Assembly (NCBI GenBank): GCA_014843695.1
Contig: CM026387.1
Location: forward strand, 77,378,106-77,442,105
DNA: 64,000 nucleotides
Direction of reading: 5' to 3'
Source: Archivesica marissinica
Lineage: Eukaryota; Mollusca; Bivalvia; Venerida; Vesicomyidae
Below, piece after piece: positions 22,672 to 34,900 of the stretch. The position numbers and the translations under genes were made by a program. The notes beneath the pieces are model-generated. The model ran no database searches. It saw only the letters and a program-made list of their open reading frames with translations, and was not told the DNA's origin. Numbering within the stretch: position 1 is the first letter of the stretch; each line of letters starts with the position of its first letter.

Positions 22672-22758
22672 TCATTTTGTTTTTAAAGACTGCAGTTTTA
22701 GTGGACCTGCTTACAAGTATGCTATGTATCACCAGTTGTTGTATGATTATTATTGTAG

Positions 22759-22936
22759 AATCCATATCAAGATGAATCCACATTATCCCGGGGGTTTGCT
22801 TCCCATGGTAATGCCTCAACAGATAGGAGGTCAGCAGTATATGATGGCTGTAAGACTGCCGGCCGGTGGGATACCAGGAGCAGCGGCAGCACAACCATAC
22901 ATGACAGCCGGAGTACCGGGGGTACCAACTCTTCAG
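22759..22936 (+). CDS. HNRNPU-like exon 1 of the visible part
   Basis: Acceptor TTATTATTGTAG precedes it. The frame [20 protein letters not shown], then [17 protein letters not shown] ends at donor CTTCAG|GTAAGG in phase 0. ATG 22772 (AAGATGA context) is the first in-frame Met after the acceptor. One base remains before the first full codon, so an upstream exon would end in phase 2 if coding extends upstream. The end of this exon and its donor are duplicated downstream (22937-23113). Confidence 0.7.
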
Positions 22937-25900
22937 GTAAGGTGTCATTCCATTGATGCTGTGAGATTGGCATCCAGAGTAACAGCAGCACAACCATACA
23001 TGACGGCCGGAGTACTGGGGGTACCAACTCTTCAGGTAAGGTGTCATTCCATTGATGCTGTGAGATTGGCATCCAGAGTAACAGCAGCACAACCATACAT
23101 GACGGCCGGAGTACGTGATGTTAGAGTAAACATTTCACACGTTGCATAATGACTTGTAGGATATACCATGGGTTTCCTTTTCATTTCTGAACATGCCAAA
23201 TTCACTTTATAACATGCATAGCAGGCATTTTCTGTGGAAATTGTTGAAATCCTAGGTTTCATCTTGTGCATTTTAGGGGCATTTAGTGTTTATACAGTAA
23301 CACAAACATTTGAAATTTTGCAATCTGTCTAATTAACTTTTTCCAATCATTGTTTACAGAATTTATGGGCATTAACATCATGATATCACATTCAAAAACC
23401 AATCAGTAAATGGATCGGAAAGATGCAAATCTTCCGAAAATTATAAAAAAGACACAAAAACCCCATTCAACTACCAGAATTCGGAAAGATAATTTTGAAC
23501 CGGTGTATTTGGCCGGTGACCAGTTGCTATTGAGAATTTGAGAACACTGTATGCAGCATATCTCATTATCGTTGACTAGAGAAACTCGAGATGTGCCAAT
23601 TTATAATCTTATTGGCTTCCACGAAACATCAGTAATGCCATTAAATATTTACATGTTTTTTATGGCTGGATATGTACACTCTCTTTAATAAACTTGATCA
23701 GCAATAAAGTGAAGGTTTCTGACCTAGATTGTTTAACCCTTTCCCTCATAGAAGCACCTCTTGACGCCATTGCCAATACGACATACATTGACAATATAGT
23801 AGCCAAACCAATGTTCATAAACCCTTTCCCTCATTCCCTCATAGAAGCACCTCTTGACGCCATTGCCAATATGACATACATTGACAATATAGTAGCCAAA
23901 CCACTGTTCATAAACACTTTCCCTCATAGAAGCACCTCTAGACGCCATTGCCAATACAACACAGAGATGATTCTAGAGGGCGATGTGGACGAAATTGTCG
24001 CCCTAGGGACCCTGACTTCGCCCTCTGGGGACCCCACTTCTCCTTTATTATTTTTTGGTTTTTATGATTTTCAAACAAAATTTTGTCTAGTAAGATATAC
24101 TGGCCCATTATAAAGCACTCCTTCTATTCAAATGTTGTATTTAATGGTTGTACTGTGCATTTTAACCATATTTTGCAAAAGTATATTAAAGAACACCATT
24201 TAAGGAAGCGATCACCCGCTTTCTCACTTCTCCTAAAAATTCTGACCTAGAATGAACCCTGCAACATACATTGACAATATAGTAGCCAAACCAATGTTCA
24301 TAAACCCTTTCCCTCATAGAAGCACCTCTTGACGCCATTGCCAATACGACATATATTGACAATATAGTAGCCAAACCAATGTTCATAAACCCTTTCCCTC
24401 ATAGAAGCACCTCTTGACGCCATTACCAATACAACATACATTGACAATGTAGTAGCCAAACCAATGCTCATAATAAAGGCAAGAATCTCATGTAGTCCCA
24501 GTAATATCTATTGAGGTGGAATAGATATGGCGACTACTTATCCACTGCATGATAGCTAAATGATTGTCATTTGTAAGGAGATATAATAGTATATTAACCT
24601 AAATCTCTCTGAAGGAAAGGGTTAAATGGCTGTCGTTTGTAAGGAGATATAATGGTATATTAACCTAAATCTCTGAAGGAAAGGGTTAAATGGCTGTCGT
24701 TTGTAAGGAGATATAATAGTATATTAACCTAAATCTCTCTGAAGGAAAGGGTTAAATAAGTAGTAAACTGAATTAAATACCGCAGTAAAGCATTGCTTGT
24801 AGGCAAGTACAGGGCTCGACAAATTCTTTTTCGAACTGACTTGCCCGGGACAAGTGACACTGGCAAACTGACTTGCCCCAATGTGAATGTGACTTGCCCC
24901 AATTATTATGCTAAATGTCGAATGATGGCTTACACTAGTTAAGTCTATGAATAACATCATCATAGTATATAATGAAAAGTTGTTTCGCGTTTTGAATCAT
25001 ATTTAATATCCTTTTTACCTTCAGTGAGTTTCACTTTCTTGGAAGTAGGCACACATTTTAAATCTAGTTTCCGTTTTTTACTATTACTTTCACTTTCATT
25101 TTCATTGGAGTTTAAGAATTTTAGCAAACTTATTGTAATTGAACATGCATTTGAATGATAACAGGGGATTTGGGGCTTGATTATAAAACAATTTGTATAC
25201 ATTTGTAATCTGATAATTACATGAGTTCTAACTATTTAATTTTGTCAATTATAACTTACAAATTTACAATACATCAATGAAATCGGCCTGTCTTCCGAGA
25301 TTAATCAACACCATAGGTGTAGAAATCATGTACTTAGTGTGTATGTACTCGTGGATAATGTCCTTGCTACGACTAATGTGTAATTAACAAGTATATAAGC
25401 AAGGCATTGACAGATTCTTTGATATTTCGTCGGCGACTGAAATTTGTAGAAATTAAGAAAGCGCCCGGATGTTAAAATCGCCGTAGTCTATTTAATACGA
25501 CTAATTTGATAAGTGCAAATAAAACAATTGAAGCGTAACGAGAGCCTCGATTGGTTAAATGTTTGGGGCGATACCCGTCATTCACAGCATGTAGTCTGCA
25601 GGGTTTACAATCGATCATAGGGTCCAATCATGACAAAAACAGTTGATTAGTTTGTTTATTCTGTTAATTGATATGTTTATTCGACACCTGTCCGATAATC
25701 ACATCCATATCATTTTGACTTGCCCGGGACTAAACTCTGGTTGACGGCCACTTGCCCGAACATTGTTTTGACTTGCCCCGGGCGTCGGGCAATAGGATTT
25801 GTCGAGCCCTGAAGTATTGTACATGATGTGCATGAGGTTTGTCTATGTGAGCAAGTAACTTGATGGTTTTACTCTTGTAGGGTTTGCCAACACTAGGACA

Positions 25901-28900
25901 ACCACAGATGATCTCTGCTGGTCATTTGGCAGCATCACCATCACCACAGGCAGCAGCATTAGCCGCCGTCCAGTCACCACAGCCATCGTCGACGACCGCA
26001 CCACCAACTCCATCAATAATGACCATGTCTACAACATTGCCCCAACAAGTTGCTGGAGCTGCAGCAGGCAAGTAGTTTTCACAAGGCAGGAATGTTTGCT
26101 CTGTTTATGCTCATCACTGATTGCACACACGTCCAGTAGACATTCTCATTAGACTTGATACCATGTGAAATGTTGACACAATAAACATGAAAATCCAGTA
26201 AAGTAGCTGTAATTTACGTTCCGTTATAAGGAGTTGAGATTACCACGTATCTGTCCGATATATGTTTTGGTGTTCAATAGAGTAACGTATCATTAATTGG
26301 CGTTACATATCTGTCTGTTATATAGAGTAACGTAGCATTAATTGGCGTTACATATCTGTCTGTTATATAGAGTAACGTATCATTAATTGGCGTTACATAT
26401 CTGTCTGTTATATAGAGTAACGTATCATTAATTGGCGTTACATATCTGTCTGTTATATAGAGTAACGTATCATTAATTGGCGTTACATATCTGTCTGTTA
26501 TATAGAGTAACGTATCATTAATTGGCGTTACATATCTGTCTGTTATATAGAGTAACGTATCATTAATTGGGTTTTTGTTGTTTTGGTGTTTTTGAGCCCA
26601 TATTGGATAATTATAATTGTGTTTCAATTGTAGGGATTCCAGCTGGTTACCTAGCACAGTATGGTGTTCCCGGGATACCCACAATGCCTGGTTTACCTGC
26701 CGGCATGTCTTTGGCAGGTGGTGCAATGGCAGGGTTGGTCTCCAGCGCAAATCCCTTATCTGCTGGACAGTTGGCTGTAGCAGGAGCACAGTATCCAGGA
26801 CTTGCTGGTAGTATTCTAACATGTGCCTTGACATACAAACGATAAATAGTTGAATTTTGTTAATTGGAATGTGATGTTTGTGTTGTTTAGTCAATCACAC
26901 AGCCTGGCGTGCGCAGCGATCACCAATGGCTAAAATTTACGAATATTGTCTAATAAAGACTCGGTGTCTATTTGTGGAAAATTACTTAGGTCAAGATGAA
27001 ATTGTGTTGCGCTTGATTAATTTCTCAGACTGGTGTATTAATATGTTCATGCCGGTTGGTACGGTCGTTTCTCAGACTGGTTTATTCATATTTTCACGCA
27101 GGTTGGTACGGTCGTTTACTTGAAATCACTTGCCCCTCACTGCTTACAACATTTTGAGATATTATATCCATCAGAGCTCCAGATAATGTTTGAGCAAAGA
27201 GAGTATTTTACCCCCTGATATAAACTCATTGCTGAAATGTGATTTTTTCAATAAGTAGTTTACCCTTCAAGATTACAACCCAATCCTAAAAAATAGAAAA
27301 ACAAATAAAAATAAACACCTTACATTTTTATTCTTACACACACTGTACATGCACAGTAAGCGTGTAACCGACAACCCCCATGCTGGTTTAAACAACTAGC
27401 CACGGAAACACTCCAGCACTGAACCGTCTTATTAGTATCACTCACTGTGTCTCTGGCTCGTTTCCTCGGCTTTTTCTCGCTGCAATTCGTTTTTTTTTAT
27501 CTAATGTCAGAGCTAGCTCTTGTCTCGTTATAAAAATTCAAAAGCATGGTTCCAAGTGAAGAGTTATTTTTCTTTCATCCCCATTTTGATTCTGCCATTA
27601 TATCATCCAGCACCATCAAATAAACACGCACAGCATTATTAATGTGGAGGCCAGGAACAAACACGGTTCTATTCGATTAAATTAACAATCTGATACGCTA
27701 AGGAATATGTTCTGTATGCTTAGCGACGTAATCGAATGCATTTTTTACCCGTCAATTTTTTTTTTTAATGCCAATTTACGCCTATACATACACTATCTGG
27801 AGCTCTGATCTCATGGAATTTTAATAATTAATTCTCCTTGGTTACTTTCCCTGGAACCTAACTTCACTGTACCCTGTCCATATTTCATGTGCAAACCATT
27901 TCCATCATACATTACATGTATCATCAAGGTGAAATTGAATTTGTTTACAGAGTGGTCTCATGCACATGCTGGTGCCCAGGTTGTGACTCAGGCTGGTGCC
28001 CAGGCTGCACAGTTTGCATCGGGCATGGGACCCAGTGCATATAGTCAGCAGGTTGCCAATCTTGCTAATGCTCAGTTAGCTGGTCTACAAGCTCAACAGA
28101 TGGCAGCCGGGATACCAGCCTCTCACCTTACACAATACGGGAGCCAGTTGCAAGCTGCTGGACTGGCGGGGCTGCAGGTAGCTGGGTTACAGCAGGCTAT
28201 CCCCACCCAGATGACACCCCCTCCCGCACCAACCACACCTGATAACAAGAAGAAAATTCAACAAGAAATAGCAGCACAAGCTTTACAGGGATTACACGCA
28301 GCAGGGTAATATACATACATATACCAATGCACACATTGTCACTACAGAAATGAGGCTAAATTTATGTATTGTTGTTTCCAACTTGGGCACATCATTTTTG
28401 TGAGAAATTATTAAAATGCAAAGTTACATTTTAAAGTAGGTCATTCAGATCATAGTAATAAGATGCTTATTTAATGTTTGACTGTTAAGGAGTTGTCAGG
28501 CGAATATATTATTCATATTTCAGAGTACATTCGTGCAAATAGAATAAGCTAAGATGAAAAGTCATTTATTTTTGTGTTTTTAATTTATCATCCATGGAAG
28601 ACACGAGATTGTGAACATAACATAGACGTCTTATGTTTAATATTGTAACCCTGCAGGTATGGTGCATTTGCCGTGGAGCAGCAACTTCAACAGCAGGTTC
28701 AGTTCACGGAACAGGACACGAGTGGTGAGGACAGTGTCGTCATGCTCGATGATTACAACTCCGACTTGAACCTTGTCATAGATGAGAACGGGTATGATGC
28801 CCAACCACTGGTGCACCCATCCGGGTTTTGTTTCTGTTGGTCTGGTGTCCGGTGTACACACGGAGTAACTAGAGGAAAGGTAAATCCATCTGTTCTGTAA

Positions 28901-31900
28901 TAGTTTGACCTTCAGTCGAGCAGGTAGTCAGGGTTACAGTTAATGTTAGCTAGAGGAAAGGTAGATCGATCTGTTCTACAATAGTTTGAACTTCAGTCGA
29001 CCAGGTAGTCAAGGTTACATTTAATGTTAGCTAGAGGAAAGGTAGATCGATCTGTTCTACAATAGTTTGAACTTCAGTCGACCTGGTAGTCAAGGTTACA
29101 TTTAATGTTAGCTAGAGGAAAGGTAGATCGATCTGTTCTACAATAGTTTGACCTTCAGTCGAGCAGGTAGTCAGGGTTACAGTTAATGTTAGCTAGAGGA
29201 AAGGTAGATCGATCTGTTCTACAATAGTTTGAACTTCAGTCGACCAGGTAGTCAAGGTTACATTTAATGTTAGCTAGAGGAAAGGTAGATCGATCTGTTC
29301 TACAATAGTTTGAACTTCAGTCGACCTGGTAGTCAGGGTTACAGACTTACAGTTAATGTTTGCTAGAGGAAAAGTAGTTCCATCTGTTCTGTAATAGTTT
29401 GAACTTCAGTTGACCAGGTAGTCAGGGTTACAGTTAATGTTAGCTAGAGGAAAGGTAGATCCATTTGTTCTATAATAGGTTAACCGTTACATGACCTGGT
29501 AGACAGGGTTATCGTTAAATGTTAGCTAGAGGAAAGGTGGATCGATCTGTTCTGTAATAGGTTAACCTTCATGTGACCTGGTAGTCAGGGTTACAAATAA
29601 TGTTAGGTAGAGGAAGTAGGTCCATCTGTTCTAAAATAGTTGGCAAAAAATGTTAATTGTAAAATGTCTTGCCGATTCAAAATAAAAGTTATCTTATCTT
29701 AGTTAAACCCTTCAGGTGACCTGGCACAGTGACCGTTGATAATTGTAACTTGTACATTCCTCAATGCAGCTACCTGTACTATTCACCTTCACATAGCAAC
29801 CCCAACGTGTATTGTTGGGATGTCAGTCATGAAAATATGAAGCAAAGTATGTCATATCCCTTTGTCTACATTGTGTTTTATAAAGCTACAGTAAATCTGA
29901 GTGAGGATTGATTGAAGAGGAAGGTACTTGGTTGATAGTCAATACGTCATTTCAGGCATATTATGAATGTAAACTGGTGGAGGCATTATCTGTAGATTTT
30001 GGAGAGGATCATCAGGAGGTCAATCCGCACATTATCCGAGTTGGCTGGTCAATGGATATCACATCCTTCCAACTAGGTATGTTTGTAATAGTTGTCCGCA
30101 CATCATCCGAGTTGGCTGGTCAATGGATATCACATCCTTCCAACTAGGTATGTTTGTAATAGTTGTCCGCACATCATCCGAGTTGGCTGGTCAATGGATA
30201 TCACATACTTCCAACTAGGTATGTTTGTAATAGTTGTCTCGGGTGAGTGATGCAGGCATGCACTCACTTGCTTTGTTGTGAAAGTCGTGATAGCACAGTG
30301 ATGGTGCGTGCGCTTTGGGTGTGAAAAGCCCGGAGTTCGCGCACAGCTGTAGCCGTTACGATTGTATCCTTAGACAAGGCACTTCCACATTGTCTCTTCT
30401 CTATCCCCCATTGCGATGGCTTCCATCAGGAATGAGGTTTCAAGAGCGATTAATCTAACATTGGAAAATCTTGTTAATCAATCTAAAATAAATTTGTATA
30501 AAGTAAGATATGTTTTAACACCGTGTAGAATGTTGTCTTCCATAGAACAGTTACGGTACTGGGTTTGAAGTCATATTGATAGTGATAAGATTTCAATGTA
30601 TCAATTTTACAGTATAAACGTCATTCCATATAACGATATTTACAGTCCAGCTAACGGCTCAACAGTATAACTCTTTCTACAGGCCTAGTGTTCATTTCCT
30701 CACCTCGTACACATTGCAATAAGATGCTTGTTTACGTGTGTCACATTAATGGAAGATCTCGAGATTTGAGCAGACCTGCAGACATGGGTAGACGTGTGTT
30801 GTGATGAACCTATGTTCGCTGTTTCCATAACAACCATGTCTGTCCTATGTGCTTACCACAGTTTCATAGTACATCGGTGTTTTCCCCACACATTTAATGA
30901 CCCCAAATTACTTGCTGAAAATGATCTACCATTTAAAGCTATTCAGTCAATCGTACAAATGAAACTGTTCGTACAATATGTCCTGCAGGTGAAGAGCCAA
31001 ATTCCTACGGGTACGGTGGTACAGGAAAGTTCTCGACTAACAGCAAGTTTGTAAACTATGGTGAGAAGTTTGGCATTGGTGACGTGATCGGTTGTCTGCT
31101 TGACCTTGAATCGAGACCACCTAACATGTCGTATGCCAAGAATGGACGTTGGCTGGGTGTAGCACAACCTCTACATGGGTTCCAAGCTGGAAAGAAAGAG
31201 ACCGCATTATTCCCACATATACTTACAAAAAATGTCAGGTATTGTAACCTTTGAGCAAGCATCCACTAATTAAAATGTAACCAGTTGGGCACCATAGGAT
31301 TGTGAACTGACATGTGTATGACCAACCGTCCAGACGCTCTCATAAAATTGTACGTGCGTGTCTAGAACAGTTGCGTCCAAGACCAGATTCCCTACATTAC
31401 AGGTCACACTTGGAGGTTAAAGGTCAAATAAGTGTAGGCTGTTGCTTTGTCATGCATGGGTCGATTTTCAAATAACTGCATTTGTAGCCCAACCTCAAAG
31501 GTCAGGGTGACACATAGAAGTCAAATATTGGTATAATAGATTGTTTCTGCTCTGCACTCATGGAGCAGGGGATTGTGAAATAATGTTGCGCAAATGTTCC
31601 CCATATGAAGCTGGTTTGTCTCATCCAAGACCCGGGTTCAACGGTCAATGTCACACTTGCAGATTCAGACTCGGATGTAGGTACATTTAGTGTTCCAAAC
31701 TGTATGAATTATTACGCTCATATATTTCATCGGAGCCAATTAGTCGTTGAAGTAATTTTATAAGAAAGCAATATGGAGCGGAGCCATTGCTATAAACTGA
31801 CATATCGACCCAACTGTTTGTAAGCACTATGAAGACAAAGCACATGTACCAACAGTATTGTTTGCTATGTAGGTTTCCCAGCTGTCCGATTAGAGCAGTG

Positions 31901-34900
31901 CTTAGCGCGCTCGCTTCTCACCAATGCATTCCGGGTTCGATCTTCGAACTGGGATGTATGTGAGATGGTACGATGGTGGCTAGATCGGACAGGTGGGTTT
32001 TATCTGGGTACTCCGGTTTCCTCCCACACGAATGACCGCAATTACGCTTTCATCCGCGCCAACGAGAGTGGTTAATATAAGTTGTTCAAACCTGCTTCGC
32101 AGTCGTTGTAAAATAAAGAAAGCTTAAACTTAGGTTTCCCAGTATTGTATACTCGATATTATTTCTTGCTTGTGGAAGGTCCTCTTTCCTTTAATTGTTC
32201 AATACATGTATCCTCTGTTCATGCAAAATACCATATCTTATATTTGTTTTGTAGGTTTGAGGTAAACTTTGGTCAGCAAGCACCTTGGTTTCCGCCGGCA
32301 CCTGGCTTTATGTATATCATGCAGTATTCTGTGAATGAGAGGGTGAGGGGTCTGAAGCCACCAACTACAAAAACATCCTGTGAGGTATGTATGGCACATG
32401 TGTACAATGTTCTTATAAAAACTGCACCGACCCTATTTTGTCCAAACAATAGTTACATTTTGATGAAAGCTTCTTTTCAATAAATGACCACTTTTGCTTA
32501 ATACGTAGATCAAATGAATTAAAACCATGCAAACAGTGTAGTAACTTGTGTGTTTTGATCCATGCATATGCTCGCTTGCTTTGTTGTCTCGGTCGAGTGA
32601 TCTAGGCATATGCTCGCTTGCTTTGTTGTCTCGGTCGAGTGATCTAGGCATATGCTCGCTTGCTTTGTTGTCTCGGTCGAGTGATCTAGGCATATGCTCG
32701 CTTGCTTTGTTGTCTCGGGCGAGTGATCCAGGCATATGCTCGCTTGCTTTGTTGTCTCGGGCGAGTGATCCAGGCATATGCTCGCTTGCTTTGTTGTCTC
32801 GGGTGAGTGATCCAGGCATATGCTCGCTTGCTTTGTTGTCTTGGGGCGAGTGATCTAGGCATATGCTCGCTTGCTTTGTTGTCTCGGGCGAGTGATCTAG
32901 GCATATGCTAGCTTGCTTTGTTGTCTCGGGCGAGTGATCTAGGCATATGCTCGCTTGCTTTGTTGTCTCGGGTGAGTGATCCAGGCATATGCTTGCATGC
33001 TTTGTTGTCTCGGGCGAGTGATCCAGGCATATGCTTGCATGCTATGTTGTCTCGGGCGAGTGATCCAGGCTTATGCTTGCATGCTATGTTGTCTCGGGCG
33101 AGTGATCCAGGCATATGCTCGCTTGCTTTGTCTCGGGCGAGCTGCCCAGGGCTCTCTTGTATATTTATTTTGTAAATATTTCAGATGATAATGATCATAG
33201 GTTTACCTGGTTCCGGTAAAACTACCTGGGGAATCAACAAAGCCAAGTGCAACCCAGAGATGAGATACAACATCATTGGTACTGACACGCTCATCGACAA
33301 AATGAAGGTGATGGGTCTGCCAAGGAAAAACAACTACCATGGCAGATGGGATGTACTCATTGACAAGGCTTCAAAGTGTCTGAACAAGTTATTTGAAATT
33401 GGTAAGCTGTGTTTGATTGTATACAATGGTGTAAGGAGATATGCATGTATACAAGGGTGTAATGAGATATGCATGTATACAAGGGTGTAAGGAGATATAC
33501 ATGTTTACAAGGGTGTAAGGAGATATACATGTATACAAGGGTGTAAGGAGATATACATGTTTACATGGGTGTAAGGAGATATACATGTTTACATGGGTGT
33601 AAGGAGATATACATGTATAAAAGGGTGTAAGGAGATATACATGTATACAAGGGTGTAAGGAGATATACATGTATACAAGGGTGTAAGGAGATATGCATGT
33701 ATACAAGGGTGTAAGGAGATATGCATGTATACAAGGGTGTAAGGAGATATACATGTATACAAGGGTGTAAGGAGATATGCATGTATAGATGGGTGTAAGG
33801 AGATATGCATGTATACAAGGGTGTAAGGAGATATACATGTATACATGGGTGTAAGGAGATATGCATGTATAGATGGGTGTAAGGAGATATACATGTATAC
33901 AAGGGTGTAAGGAGATATACATGTATACATGGGTGTAAGGAGATATACATGTATACATGGGTGTAAGGAGATATGCATGTATACAAGGGTGTAAGGAGAT
34001 ATACATGTATACATGGGTGTAAGGAGATATACATGTATACATGGGTGTAAGGAGATATGCATGTATACAAGGGTGTAAGGAGATATACATGTATACATGG
34101 GTGTAAGGAGATATGCATGTATAGATGGGTGTAAGGAGATATACATGTATAGATGGGTGTAAGGAGATATACATGTTTACAAGGGTGTAAGGAGATATAC
34201 ATGTATACAAGGGTGTAAGGAGATATACATGTATACAAGGGTGTAATGAGATATGCATGTATACAAGGGTGTAAGGAGATATACATGTATACAAGGGTGT
34301 AAGGAGATATACATGTATACAAGGGTGTAAGGAGATATACATGTATACAAGGGTGTAAGGAGATATACATGTATACAAGGGTGTAAGGAGATATACATGT
34401 ATACAAGGGTGTAAGGAGATATACAAGGGTGTAAGGAGATATACATGTATACAAGGGTGTAAGGAGATATACATGTATACAAGGGTGTAAGGAGATATGC
34501 ATGTATACAAGGGTGTAAGGAGATATACAAGGGTGTAAGGAGATATACATGTATACATGGGTGTAAGGCGATATACATGTATACATGGGTGTAAGGAGAT
34601 ATACATGTATACAAGGTTGTAAGGAGATATACATGTATACAAGGTTGTAAGGAGATAGGCATGTATACAAGGGTGTAATGAGATATGCATGTATACATGG
34701 GTGTAAGGAGATATACATGTATACATGGGTGTAAGGAGGTATGCATGTATACATGGGTGTAAAGAGGTATGCATGTATACATGGGTGTAAGGAGATATGT
34801 ATGTATACATGGGTGTACGGAGTTATGCATGTATACATGGGTGTAAGGAGATATGCATGTATACATGGGTGTAAGGAGATATACATGGGTGTAAGGAGAT

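Noticed and set aside
24960..25202. 80-residue lysine-rich frame as a gene
   Set aside because: It lies wholly inside a 1.0-kb transposon with terminal inverted repeats and has no recognisable domain.
31882..31960. tRNA gene on the plus strand
   Set aside because: It is the head of a SINE with target duplication and shared body and tail.
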